A DNA stretch of 64,000 nucleotides from Neelides folsomi (Eukaryota; Arthropoda; Collembola; Neelipleona; Neelidae), in NCBI GenBank assembly GCA_034687125.1, contig JAQGBZ010000318.1:1-64000 (forward strand), in the 5' to 3' direction. A program made the position numbers and the translations under genes. Shown here one piece after another: positions 22,909-34,226 of the stretch (position 1 is its first letter; the number at the start of each line of letters is the position of its first letter). The notes beneath the pieces are model-generated. The model saw nothing but the letters and a program-made list of their open reading frames with translations, did not search any database and was not told the DNA's origin.

Positions 22909-24504
22909 TCATCTAACAGATTCGTATCCTCCAACAAGTCCATCTTTAGTGAGCACAACTTGCCATAGTTGGAATCTCCTCGCTCTGAATCCCGCAGAAG
23001 CCATTTTCAAGTAATATGTCCACATTCGGAAGAATCTTTCTCCCTTTTCCTTCTCAAACCGGGGCCAAGATCTGATGAAGTTGTCGTACCATGCTCGGAG
23101 TGTCTTACTGTAATCCGGCCCAAAACTATGCCAGTCCTCAATGATGAACAAACCTTCTGTGTATTTCGGAATGTGTTGATAGTAAGGAAGAACTCCATTG
23201 GGGAAAATGTACTAAAAATGATAAGCATAAACATTTTCAAAAATAGCATTATTGCATTATTTACACGTTACACCTATTATTGTTTTTCTGTACTTATTTA
23301 TAATTTATAAGTAAATAAACAGAAAATTTAAATTACTTTGTGAGTCCAAGGATCTGCTAAAACCATGTCCGGATTGCTAACTCCAATGGTGTGAAGAAGT
23401 AAAATTCCATCATCCACCAAACACCTTTTGGAAACTTCAAAGAACGTTCGATAATTTGATTCTCCAACGTGTTCAAACATTCCAACAGAAACAATCCGAT
23501 CGAATTTCTCATCCAAATCTCGGTAATCCATAAGTCTGATGTCAACTGGCAAATTTTTGCATTTTTTGTCCGCGTAACATGCTCCTTCTTTTGAAATGGT
23601 GATTCCAACCATTTTAACTCCGTGATTTTGAGCCAAATATTGACAGAGCCCACCCCATCCGCATCCAATATCAAGAACTCTCATCCCTGGCTTCAACTTA
23701 AGCTTCTGAGCAATGAGCTCCATTTTATTTCGTTGGGCTTCTTCAAGATTTTTTGCGCTTTTCCAATAGCCGCAACTGTAATTCATTGAGGAGTCGAGCA
23801 TTGCTTCAAATAAATCATTACCTGAAATTGAAATAAATATACACTATGAATAATAACATAACGTATTCATGTATTAAGTATTTGATATTTAATAATTTCT
23901 TAAATCCATTCATTTAACCTTAATATTTTAAGCTTTTTGTGTAAGCAAATAAACAAACTCATTATTGGGTAAATTTAATTAAGTAATACAAATGTTTACC
24001 AATATCGTAATGTTTTTCTCCTACTTGCCAACATCTAACTTTGGTTTGCAAATTAAAGAGGTTGAAGATGAGTTTGTATCCAATCATGTTGATCCTGCTC
24101 ATATGAGTTTTGTAATATTTTCCTCTCAAATAACGATACCCAAACTCTTCCAAATCTTGACAATCCCACCAACCGTCCTATTAATAAAGAGCAATTGCCC
24201 ATAATAATTTACCTATTTATGTATATTATTTAATTTCTCAAAATATCTGTAAAACAAAGCTTACCATATAACTTTCGCCTTCTCCGAGTGAAGTCATTGC
24301 TGCGGATTTTGAGTAAAAATTCTTATTATGAACTTGTGGATCCCACTTGTTCTTTCCATTAGGAATAATCCCCACTTCTGCCAATTGAGCTTTGGCTCGT
24401 CGCTCAATAATTGGGTTAATAAATCGCAACAAAAAGCTTTCAACATATTTGAGAAGTTCTAGGAAGTGTACGAAATATTCGTATATTGAACTTTGATTGA
24501 ACAT
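22909..24504 (-). CDS. cfa: Cyclopropane-fatty-acyl-phospholipid synthase, copy 1
   Basis: Bacterial-type CFA synthase, which transfers a methylene from S-adenosylmethionine to the double bond of an unsaturated phospholipid acyl chain to make a cyclopropane ring. Exons 24504-24265, 24177-24000, 23821-23337 and 23211-22909 join in frame to 401 aa (E. coli Cfa is 382). Seen are YSCGYW, the SAM site VLDIGCGWGGL, VGITISKEGA, YRDLDEKFDRIVSVGMFEHV (the EHVG region), LLLHTIG, YIFPNG, EDWHSFGPDY and GFRARRFQLWQVV, all in the order of the bacterial enzyme. The catalytic core is intact. Spliceosomal introns and animal neighbour genes show it is nuclear, not contamination. Copy 2 lies 1.3 kb upstream on the same strand with the same intron positions. 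Confidence 0.95.
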
Positions 24505-25818
24505 TTTTGTTCAATATTTTAATGTAACTAAATGTATAATAAATATGAGATTTTTATATCTGAATTGTATGGAGTAAAATGAATGCTCCTGATTCTTAGC
24601 CTAGCGTATAACGTTCCTTTTTCCTAAGTGAAATGATGTTTGAGGAGTCTTTCTTTAAACTCTCTTCACCTCTTTGCGGCTATGCAGATTTTAATGGGTC
24701 AGTCAGTCGAAACTTTTACTCTGAGAGTTAATCTTCTAAAAATAGCAACATATAGAGTCAATTTATAAAGAGAGATATGGTCAACTTTCTTGATACATTC
24801 ATATTCGCACACTCATTGTCCCTTCTACTTATACGCATAGACGCAGATCATCTCATTCATCTCTCTCTTAAGCCATTCACCTTTTGACAATCAATACATC
24901 CCAATAATTCGCCTTCGGCATATTAAACAATGGACAGCAAATACAACCGGCCAACTTCACTTAGCATTAGAGAACTATTTATGTAGTATTTGTACAAATA
25001 CATTAGTATTTATGTATACTTAATACCAAGATACTATTTTACATATAACTACACATTTTATAACTATGTATTGTATAAATATGATTTGATTTGACTAAAT
25101 ATTTATTTAAATATGCTACTGCATAAGAAAACGCATACAATGCAAATGTCGAATAAAATATTCCATATTTTGATATATGTACGATATGTCGCATATCCAA
25201 TTCGTTCCTATTATCCTATTCCAATCAAGAGTACGGTAGATTATGAAATGATTAGTTGATTGTATTATTATTTATTGGAAAAAAACCAAATTTTAATAAA
25301 ATCCATTTATTCAATTTCATTTAGGTTAGGTATTCTCATAATTTGTATTACTACAGAAAGGCAGTTGGTCATAGTTTAGTAATATTTACACATAAATACT
25401 ATTTTAGTTAAACCTTTAATATATATGTATTGTATCCTTTATGAGATTAGGTTAAAAGTATGATATAATAAGAAATGACGCTTTGAAAGAAATAAGCGCA
25501 TAATAGATGTAAATAGTATTCTGATTTGTGTTTGTGTATTTAAACAAATGAAAGTGCAAATCAAAGAATGAAATGTAAATTGGGTTTTTAACTATGCTAA
25601 GTAAATTGACGAAATAAATCAAATATTCAAACACAAATTCCTACAAATATAAATGTAATGAATGTACTTTAAGTATTTTGATATAGCCAAACATACCGAC
25701 AAAGGCATTAACTAAAAAATCTAACAAAAGTTCTAACATGGATCAAATTAGACCATCATTATTTTAAATGAAAGTGCAAATATAAATTTCCAATCATGTG
25801 CAAATATTAAAAAGAGAG
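24505..25818. other. Spacer between the two CFA synthase genes
   Basis: About 1.3 kb, mostly AT-rich. It would hold the promoter of copy 1 and the 3' end of copy 2. No further gene copy or fragment of CFA synthase is visible here. Confidence 0.5.
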
Positions 25819-27361
25819 TTAACGGACAGATTCATATCCATCCACGATCCCGTCTTTGGACAACACCACTTGCCAAAGTTGAAATCTTCTTGCCCTGAAC
25901 CCCGCAGCTGCCAACTTGAGATAATACGTCCACATCCTGTAGAATTTCTCTCCCTTTTCAGCTGAAAATCTCGGCCATGCCTTTTCGAATTTCTCCAACC
26001 AGGCTCTGAGAGTTTTACAATAATCAGGCCCAAAGTTATGCCAGTCTTCAATGATGAAAAGGCCCTCAGTGTATTTTGCAATATGCCTGTAGTAAGGAAG
26101 TTGACCATTGGGGAAGATATACTGAAATATTTAAATATCATGCAGTCATCAATTAGAGTTTCATTTATTATTTTTCCATCATCCCATGTCCTCATATTCT
26201 ACATTCAGTCATCAATTATTATTTTCATTATTTATACCAATTTAACATAGGTAGGTAATATAATATAGCTTACTTTATGAGTCCATGGCTCAGTAAAAGG
26301 CATGTTATCATGATTGATTCCAATTGTGTGTAAAAGGAATAATCCATCATCGGCTAAACAACGATTGGCTACTTCAAAGAAAGTTTTGTAGTTTGATTCC
26401 CCAACATGTTCAAACATTCCAACGGAGACAATCCGATCGAACTTCTCATTCAAATCTCTATAGTCCATAAGGCGGATGTCCACAGGTAGATCTTTGCATC
26501 TCTCTCGTCCGAATTTGGCTCCTTCTTTGGAAATGGTGATTCCAACGACATCAACCCCATAATTTTTTGCCAAGTATTTGCACAACCCTCCCCATCCACA
26601 ACCAATGTCCAGAACTTTCATTCCAGGTTCCAGCTTCAACTTCTTGGCGATCAATTCCATCTTATTCTGTTGAGCTTCTTCGAGATTCTTTGCATTGCGC
26701 CAATAGCCACAACTGTAATTCATCTCTGAATCCAACATGGCTTCAAAGAGATCGTTACCTAAATAATATACAAGATGGTTAAAATTTTTAAGAGCAAATT
26801 GATCTTTCCATTTTGTCTTATAACTAATAAAATATAAAATCATCTTTAGTAGAAATGTAAATTATTACCAATATCGTAATGCTTCTCTCCAACTTCCCAT
26901 GATCGAGCCTTTGTTTGCAAATTGAATATTTTAAATACAATGAACAATTTGATTTTGCTCCGTAAACTCATCATTTCCGTATACAAATTATATCTAAAGG
27001 TTCTGAAAACCATTTCTTCCATATCCTTGCATTCCCACCATTCGTCCTATTATAAAACATTTAAATGAAAAATAAACCTCAATAGTTATGATGAGAAAAT
27101 AATTAATGTAATAAAAATATTTACCATATAAGATTCCCCAGCTCCTAAGCTTGTTTCAGAAGCCAGACGAACATAATAATCTTTATGGAGAACTTGAACG
27201 TCGATTGGATTGCTCCCATTGATGTTCACTCCGATCCGTTTCAAATTCTCTTTCACTCGGGATTCAGCAATTGGGCGAATTAAACGGAAGAAAATGTCTT
27301 CAATCCATTTAAAACAATCGATAAAAAACAAAATAACGGAGTACAGAGGATTTTGTTGCAT
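25819..27361 (-). CDS. cfa: Cyclopropane-fatty-acyl-phospholipid synthase, copy 2
   Basis: Tandem paralogue of the gene at 22909-24504. Exons 27361-27125, 27046-26869, 26758-26274 and 26121-25819 join in frame to 400 aa. Exons 2, 3 and 4 have exactly the same lengths as in copy 1 (178, 485 and 303 bp), and exon 1 differs by one codon. The motifs are intact: YSCGYW, VLDIGCGWGGL, VVGITISKEGA, FDRIVSVGMFEHVGESNY, LLHTIG, YIFPNG, EDWHNFGPDY and GFRARRFQLWQVVL. The N-terminal 140 residues, which in bacteria contact lipid, differ most between the copies, whereas the SAM-binding core is highly similar. Both copies therefore look functional, perhaps with different lipid substrates or expression (inference). 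Confidence 0.95.
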
Positions 27362-29040
27362 TTTAATTTAATTTTTGAATTAGTTAAATTAAGCTGAATT
27401 CTTAATTTTTTAATATGCGGCAGACGAGAGCTATGAGATCCTATGAAGAGGATCTCTCGAAGACTATCAGCTAATGGTTGATGGTAGTAGGAAAAGATCT
27501 CAAGAAAGAACTTTCACAAATTACCTCTACTACCTCAGTATTTGCAAGGGAGTTTGAACACACAGCTAGGGTTTTAGGTACATTTAATAGAACATCAGAG
27601 AATTGTCATATTTAGCATATAGATTAGACTATTCTATTTTTTATACTCATCTATCTACTTTCTGTGTGTATTTATAAGATATCTATTTACTTTCTAGGTA
27701 AAAAATGTTCCGTAAATATTCTCTGTTCTCTCTTTTATAACTATATCTAGACCTAGGAATATTTGTTCCAAAATTTTCAAAATCATCTATAATTGAATAA
27801 TTTCTGAAAATAACTAGAAAACTTTGGATTTGAAATAATGCAGAATAATGTAATGATCAAATTTTTATAATGTATATATGGTATATGAACTAATGACAAG
27901 TTTAAGAAAGTTAAATTGAAAAAAAAAACATATTTTATATGCCGAAAATAATTTAATTAAATTATTTGCAAGTAATATGAATGTCATTTCATGAGGTAGG
28001 AGAGTATTTCATGAGATAGGCAAGACCCAAGCAAATCACATTTTGAATATTGAATACGGTATGCATGTCAAATATCAAACGCATTGAGTGTTATAAAAAT
28101 CACTCATATGGGTCAATGTGTATTATTATAGGAACCGGGTTATTGGTATCTTCAAAGGTCGCAAAATGAGTCGATTGTCAGAGTCAGAGCCATGTCCTCC
28201 ATTATGAATAAGTGGGACGTTGTTCATTCACTGAAGATTTTCTCCACCTCTATAAATAGGTATAGGGAATAATCTTTCAACTTTCCACTTGGGTCGACGG
28301 TCGACCAGAGAAGGAACGCCATAAATATAAAGTGAAAGACAATTCATTCATGGACTACATTTTTGAGCAATGATTTTTTTATCTCTGCGTTTATTAATAA
28401 TTCATGCTACGTGCAATCTAAACATTCAAGGGGTATAGCGAAGATCTTTAAAAATTAAAAAATAATTGAAAAGAAATTATTCTCAAATGAAATTACAATT
28501 AAAGATAAAGGGCATAATGATTGTTTAGGTAAATGATTAAATATGAATGAAAATCTTAGCGAAAAAATTACCTTAACGTTTTTTGGCTTCTTTAGCGTCT
28601 GGTAGATATTGAGAATTCGCTAAATGCCCAAATTCTAAATATTGTGAATCCAATAAAGGAAATACGATTTGAATATTTATTTTATGTCGATTTTACTTTC
28701 AATTTCACCCTTTCACTTCGCAAAATTTATTTATATTGTAATTAATTTATCTTTGTTTTTGTATTATTTTCTTATAAACATTACCATTTAAGTTACTTTA
28801 TTTTCTCAGAAGCGACTAACATTCAATGGTATTTTCAATATATCACCAGCACCCTTGATAAAAGACACAAGAGTTCAGCTTATTTTGGTAAAAGATTATC
28901 ATATTTTGTTATTTTAAATATACTAACGATGAGTATAATAATAAGATTAATTTATAATTAACATAATATGTGATAATTGGAAAATACAAAATATAACTTT
29001 ATTTCCCAGACGGCGAAAAGAATTCAGAATAAAGGAGAAA
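27362..29040. other. Divergent intergenic region between CFA copy 2 and GPANK1-like gene
   Basis: No coding sequence recognised. A TATAAATA at 28251-28258 on plus is a candidate core promoter. A good splice acceptor (TTTATTTCCCAG) ends at 29009, only 31 bp before the GPANK1 start codon, implying a non-coding 5' exon within this region or trans-splicing. Confidence 0.45.
28251..28258 (+). promoter_or_regulatory. Candidate TATA box
   Basis: TATAAATA in a locally less AT-rich stretch, about 790 bp before the GPANK1-like start codon. Combined with the acceptor ending at 29009 it could mark the promoter of a 5' non-coding exon. This is motif evidence only. Confidence 0.25.
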
Positions 29041-30048
29041 ATGTTTAAATGGAAATCATTCATTCAAGGACCAGGACTCTTCTGTGAAAAAATCTCCTAT
29101 GAGAAAGGCAAACGTAAAAAAGAAACCATCGATTTAGCTAATGGACTCAACACAGCCGAGTTCTACAAAGAAGTTTTAAGTTCAAAACCAAGTTCATCCG
29201 TTTCAAGCTACACGAGAAGTAGAATCCTTGAAAAAAGTACAAAATCAAAGAAGGAACCGAAACAAATCCCGACTCTTTCTCAACTAATGAGACACTGCGA
29301 ATCAGATAATGTTAAAGAGTTAAAAAGACTTCATGAAGATGGTTGCATTGAGAATATCAATGCTCAAGACGAATTTGGATGGACAGTTCTCATGTGCGCT
29401 GCAGCAGCCGGAGCCCTTGAATCCACCCAATTATTGCTGCAAATCGGAGCAGATCTCGAAATAAGTGATAAAGGGAATCTGACAGCCCTCGATTTGGCAA
29501 AACGGAAAAAAAGATACAAAATTGCTGAGTTTCTTCAAGAATGGACGAAAAAGGCCAAAACCAAAAGCAGAGATGATTCAGGAACGTCCAATATTAGTTC
29601 TAGTAATATTATCCCCGAGCCATTTTATTGTGAAAAGTGTCAGAATCAATACACTGATAAATTTAAACATTTGAATTCAATATCTCACCAATTTGTAAGT
29701 AACGAGAAGGGGGCTGAAAAAGCTCATTATGGAATTCCTGAGTCAAATGTTGGATTCCAGTTGATGTTGCAAAGTGGCTGGGATCGGGACAAAGGGCTGG
29801 GACCTGACGAGTCCGGGCAGAAATATCCAGTTAAAACATTATTAAAAAGGGACAGGAAAGGATTCGGTTCAAATGGAGAAGCAAAACCGCGTGTGACTCA
29901 TTTCGGACCTTTTGACATAACTGCAGTGGAAGGGATTAGAAGATCGAAGAGGATGGAAAAACCAATTGTTTTGAAGAAAAAAGACAGACATAAGAAAATT
30001 ACAAAAGAAATGAGAAAAACAATAAATTTAAGACAAGAGTTTAGTTAA
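29041..30048 (+). CDS. GPANK1: G-patch and ankyrin-repeat protein (GPANK1-like)
   Basis: A single coding exon of 335 aa, close to human GPANK1 (356 aa). Residues about 80-155 hold two ankyrin repeats (DEFGWTVLMCAAAAGALEST, then NLTALDLAKRKK). Around residue 195 there is a C2H2-like segment (FYCEKCQNQY ... HLNSISHQF). Residues about 235-280 form a G-patch (GFQLMLQSGWDRDKGLGPD ... DRKGFG), which usually recruits DEAH RNA helicases. Basic stretches at both ends suggest nuclear location. The exact biochemical role in animals is poorly known. An acceptor ends 31 bp upstream of the ATG, and AATAAA lies at 30081-30086. It converges on DTWD1, with 242 bp between the genes. Confidence 0.88.
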   Translation: MFKWKSFIQGPGLFCEKISYEKGKRKKETIDLANGLNTAEFYKEVLSSKPSSSVSSYTRSRILEKSTKSKKEPKQIPTLSQLMRHCESDNVKELKRLHEDGCIENINAQDEFGWTVLMCAAAAGALESTQLLLQIGADLEISDKGNLTALDLAKRKKRYKIAEFLQEWTKKAKTKSRDDSGTSNISSSNIIPEPFYCEKCQNQYTDKFKHLNSISHQFVSNEKGAEKAHYGIPESNVGFQLMLQSGWDRDKGLGPDESGQKYPVKTLLKRDRKGFGSNGEAKPRVTHFGPFDITAVEGIRRSKRMEKPIVLKKKDRHKKITKEMRKTINLRQEFS

Positions 30049-30080
30049 TTGGTCAATGTATTTTTTTATTAATTTTTTCA

Positions 30081-30086
30081 AATAAA
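30081..30086 (+). terminator. GPANK1-like polyadenylation signal
   Basis: AATAAA lies 33 bases after the stop codon. Confidence 0.5.
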
Positions 30087-30290
30087 TTGTTTATCTGTTT
30101 GAATCTGAAAATGAGTTTATCTTTGATTAAATTGTTCATATTATTTATACATTTGTTAGCGTATATTATACATTATGACAATAATAAAATATAAATAATT
30201 TAGTAAAAGAATGTACAATTTGTATTAGAATCGCATTTAATAATTTATTGCAAAAAATCGAACCGTACTAAAGTCATGGATTGCATAATT

Positions 30291-31380
30291 CTATTCTTGT
30301 AAGTGAGGTCGAGTGGCATAAGCTTTGATGGTTTTAGGGTCATACAAATTTCGGATTTTGTTAAACATGTAACGGAAGAAGAACAACAGATTATCATATT
30401 CACCATTGTAAAGATTGGGAGACAAGAAATGGTCATGGTAAATTCTGCAAAAATGATACACAGCTTCAATGGTTGCTAAATGCGTTATTGGATTTCCTCT
30501 TTGATAACGCCAAAAAAGCGATTCAATTCCATTAAGCTTCACTTTTGGAAGATCTGTAAAAATACATTATTGTAATAAATTATAATACTTTTTTATATTA
30601 TCTATATATAAACACTTTATATCGTTAAATATTAATTAAATAGTTATGTAATGTATTTTGTGATGCTCACTTTTGATTTTTTCATCATTTCTTATTTTAA
30701 ATGACTGGTTCCATGTAGAATCAATGAAAATGACTCGCTTGTATTGGAATTCTTTGTCGTTGATTAACCTTTGATTCTTCATTAAATCAACAGCATCAAC
30801 GGCATCATCGGATGGAAAAATGAGAACAGCCTATTAAAATTAAAATTTATTTAATCTAAATTCAAATAACGAATGAATAATATATTTAGGCATAAAATAT
30901 ATGTTTATAATATAATATTACATTTTCAGTATCCGGAAGATTTGGATATGTGCAAATTTTCACATTGGGAGATAAAATGACACCGTGTATGGCAGTACTT
31001 TTTCCATCAATCTCTTGTCGATGTTTCACAATTAAGATTTCAATAGGAAGCTAAATTTAAATTTTAAGATTGAATTAGTAAAGCAAATCAAATAAATGAT
31101 GCAGACTTATCAATATATAAATATTTATTAAAAGTTGTAATATCATCGGGAATAAGATTCTTACATTAACAGATGGCAAACGATCTTTAATGCAAGGCAT
31201 TGGGACATAACAAGAATAGCAGAAAAACTTCCTTGACTTTGAGCAAATTGGACAACTAAAGCGATCCTCAATTTGGTCCAGAAAATCATGAGAGTCGATT
31301 TTATAATTCTTGAATGCTTCAATCGTATGAGTTAACATTCCTTCGGCGAGGGTGTTTTTCATTTCCTTATTATTCTCCAT
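30291..31380 (-). CDS. DTWD1: tRNA-uridine aminocarboxypropyltransferase, DTW-domain protein 1
   Basis: Adds the aminocarboxypropyl group of S-adenosylmethionine to uridine in the tRNA D-loop (acp3U). Coding exons 31380-31165, 31050-30922, 30830-30671 and 30553-30291 join in frame to 255 aa (human 304). The zinc-ribbon-like start CPICSKSRKFFCYSCYVP is followed by LPIEILIVKH, DGKSTAIHG, YPNLPDT, AVLIFPS, DSTWNQS (the DTW-type motif) and FWRYQRGNPITHLATIEAVY, which match DTWD1 rather than DTWD2. The exon containing the start opens 34 bp upstream of the ATG at an acceptor and is open in frame. An upstream coding exon is therefore possible, and the N-terminus is the least certain part. Confidence 0.9.
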
Positions 31381-32037
31381 TTCTAAATCGTGGGATTCCT
31401 GAAGTCCTTTGGATCTACAAAGAAAAAATATAAAAACGATGATACAAGTTAGACATTTAATAATAAGTATATTATTATATAACATTTTTAATATATTTGT
31501 ATTATACTCACATTTAGCAATAACTATGTTATGTAAAATTCATGATTCATGATGCTAATATAAATATATAAGGAATTAATATTCAACCAAGATACTATTT
31601 TTCTGAATTCATCAATAAAACTTAAAAATATGATTGATGATATTATACATTATTATATGTAATAATTTTAACTTATAACAATTATTTAATATTCATTTGT
31701 ATTTGTATTGCGTAAGTTTTATTCAAAAATGAAATAATTTAATATAATCTGAACAATTGAACATTATAATTTGTAAATTTTTTAATTCAAATGTAAAACT
31801 TTAATTATATTTACCTACATTTAGTTGGCTAAATATATCAAAATGATATATTTATCAACCTGCTCAAAGATAAGTTAAAAACTCTTCCAGAGTCTGAGAT
31901 TAGTATTATGAACAAATAATTTAATTACATGCTTAAACTTCACTTTGATCTAGTTCGTTAAAAGATCATTAAATAGAAAGAATAATCTTAATGAACTTCC
32001 TGCAAGACACGAACGTCTCGAAAATAAAGGGGAAATT
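31381..32037. other. Intergenic gap between DTWD1 and MFF
   Basis: Very AT-rich. It may contain a 5' exon of DTWD1. Nothing else is recognised. Confidence 0.5.
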
Positions 32038-32980
32038 TTAATTATTATGGTTTGACCTAAAAAGCCATGAAATAGCTTTATAAACGAAAAATATAACTCC
32101 GCCAATGACAACATATCGCTCTTTTTCTTTCATGGCATTGTTGTCTTCTTCAAGAGATCGAACGCGATTGTTCAATGACTTCATCGAATTGCACATCCTT
32201 TCAATTTCCATCCACGTCCGATGGGCATTCGTTTCATCCATTCCGTCTTGCTTCCCCATTGAATCTCTAAAGAAGAATCCGTCAATTTTGGAATTTTGGA
32301 TCTTTAATCTTGATCTTTAATCAAGGGGATTCTTTAATACCTCGAAAAGAAGGAATTGTTATGCTCGACATTTCCAAGTCTGACGACTGAGCCATTGGGG
32401 AAATCGGCAGTCAAAGTCTCATTTTGTTCAATCACGAGAGTTTCTTCTCCCTCAGAATTTGTCATGTATGGATAACTTCCGGAAGTTGACTGAGGAGAGC
32501 TGAGTTGACTCAGAGTAATTGATCTTGGCGGTGTCTGTTATTATTTTCAATATTTCTTTAATATTTCCAATTCTCTTCATTCTTATTCTTAGTATTATTA
32601 GATAAAATGTGGAATTATGAATGGATCTAGTTTTATTTTTATTAATTTCAAACCTGAAGGAAAATATTATCTGGATGAGGCATTACAACATTTTCCAATT
32701 GAAGCTCTCTCGGAAGAGCTTTTGATCCTACATGTTGCTCTTGCCCTTTAATTGAATTCAATTTTATAATTTCACCCTGAACTTGAACTACCACGTTGGA
32801 AAATAGTAATAAATATATGAAATGTCTTAAATTATGTTTAAAAGTACCAGAAACAAGAATCCTATCAGGAACTCTCATCTGTGTCTTGTCGGAGCTACTC
32901 CCATACTGACGACTCCAGTTCCCATTTAACTCTTCAGCTCCGTATCCTCCTCCAACTAACCTTGTTTCAGAAGAAGACAT
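32038..32980 (-). CDS. MFF: Mitochondrial fission factor (Tango11)
   Basis: A tail-anchored outer-membrane receptor of mitochondria and peroxisomes that recruits the dynamin-related GTPase Drp1. Exons 32980-32848, 32787-32654, 32534-32341 and 32266-32038 join in frame to 229 aa. The N-terminal motif MRVPDRILV and the later TPPRSITL block are typical MFF elements, linked to Drp1 binding in the family. A coiled coil lies near the C-terminus (WMEIERMCNSMKSLNNRVRS). The protein ends with one transmembrane helix (YVVIGGVIFFVYKAISWLF) and a short polar tail, the usual tail-anchor. Exon 1 to 2 depends on an acceptor GTGGTAG|TTCAAG chosen to keep the frame. Confidence 0.88.
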
Positions 32981-34226
32981 CGGACCGACGAGTAAAACAG
33001 CAAAAGGTGTGGTTCTTCGGTCAGATCAATAGGATTTTAATTTGTCGTGAGCGAATCCTAATCAAAGTCGTCTTTGAAGTACTTAGAGAGACTCGTCCAG
33101 CGAAGATCAATTTTTGTAGAGATGAAGAAATGATTTTGTTTTACAGTTGATGGCTGGCCCTGATGCGGGTGTCTGACTGCGAATCTGCGAGAAGTGGGGA
33201 GGACACAAACTTGTTTCTATTCGACTTCATAATTCATATGCGAAATGTTGAGCTTCACTCGTTTACCGCCACCTTACAGAGATGCATCACACGTTATGGA
33301 TTGATTGAACTAAATTACATATACATGTTATTATTAATAGGTACTAACTAATCACATTTACTTAATGTGGATCTATACATTACGGATTCAGAAAGTTATT
33401 AAACATTTAAACTATGCATATTAAACTACATGTATTTACTATACGCGATACAGAGATCTACGGTCAAGATCACATGAGTTTCATGAGATTTAATCTTTTT
33501 GCAGGCACTAATAAGAATTTCTTCGTGTTTATGTGCTATAACGAGTAAAAGATAACGAGTTACTGTTTAATGCAGTATTGGGTGTTTGATTATCAATACA
33601 ATATAATGAGCAATTTGAGGAATAAGGATTTTATTATATAAATGTCGATTATATATTTTAATAGTAGGTAAATAACAAAATTAACCTTTAATCCGATTAA
33701 ACTACTTGAATGTTATGTTTTAAAATATAACTTAAAACAATTTTACTATTGATTACTAGGTATATTACATTACAAAATTTACAAGGTTTGTTCAAGATTA
33801 AACTTATTTATAAATAATAAATGCCTGAACTTATATTTATAGAAAAACTTTTAAACATTGTTGTAAGAAGTAATGTTAATTATCTTTTTTATAATTAATA
33901 AAATTTTTGTTTATAAAATCAAAGTTTTATCAAGTTTACTTTTACTATATAAGAACTGTACACCACAATAATGTAATTTGGTATTACTTTTTACAAAACC
34001 TAATATTTAACAGTGATTTTAATTTTCAATAAATACGGATATTCATAATAATCTTAAACTCATAAACTCAAACCTTTATACAGAAATAAGAAATAAGTGA
34101 GAATACATTTAAGTGCAGAATACATTGAAAGATTGAAAACTTAAGTTCTTGATTCGAAAACCATCATTCCATAATATTATTACCTTTATATCAAATTATT
34201 TATAATAGTTGGCTTATAAAATTATA
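32981..34226. other. Intergenic region between MFF and CPSF4
   Basis: About 32981-33260 is less AT-rich and lies directly 5' of MFF, so probably its promoter and 5' UTR. The remaining 0.95 kb is AT-rich with no recognised feature. Confidence 0.5.

Noticed and set aside
22909-27361. CFA synthase genes as bacterial contamination or symbiont DNA
   Set aside because: Each has three GT..AG introns that restore a full-length frame, AT-rich eukaryotic flanks and animal genes on both sides in the same sequence.
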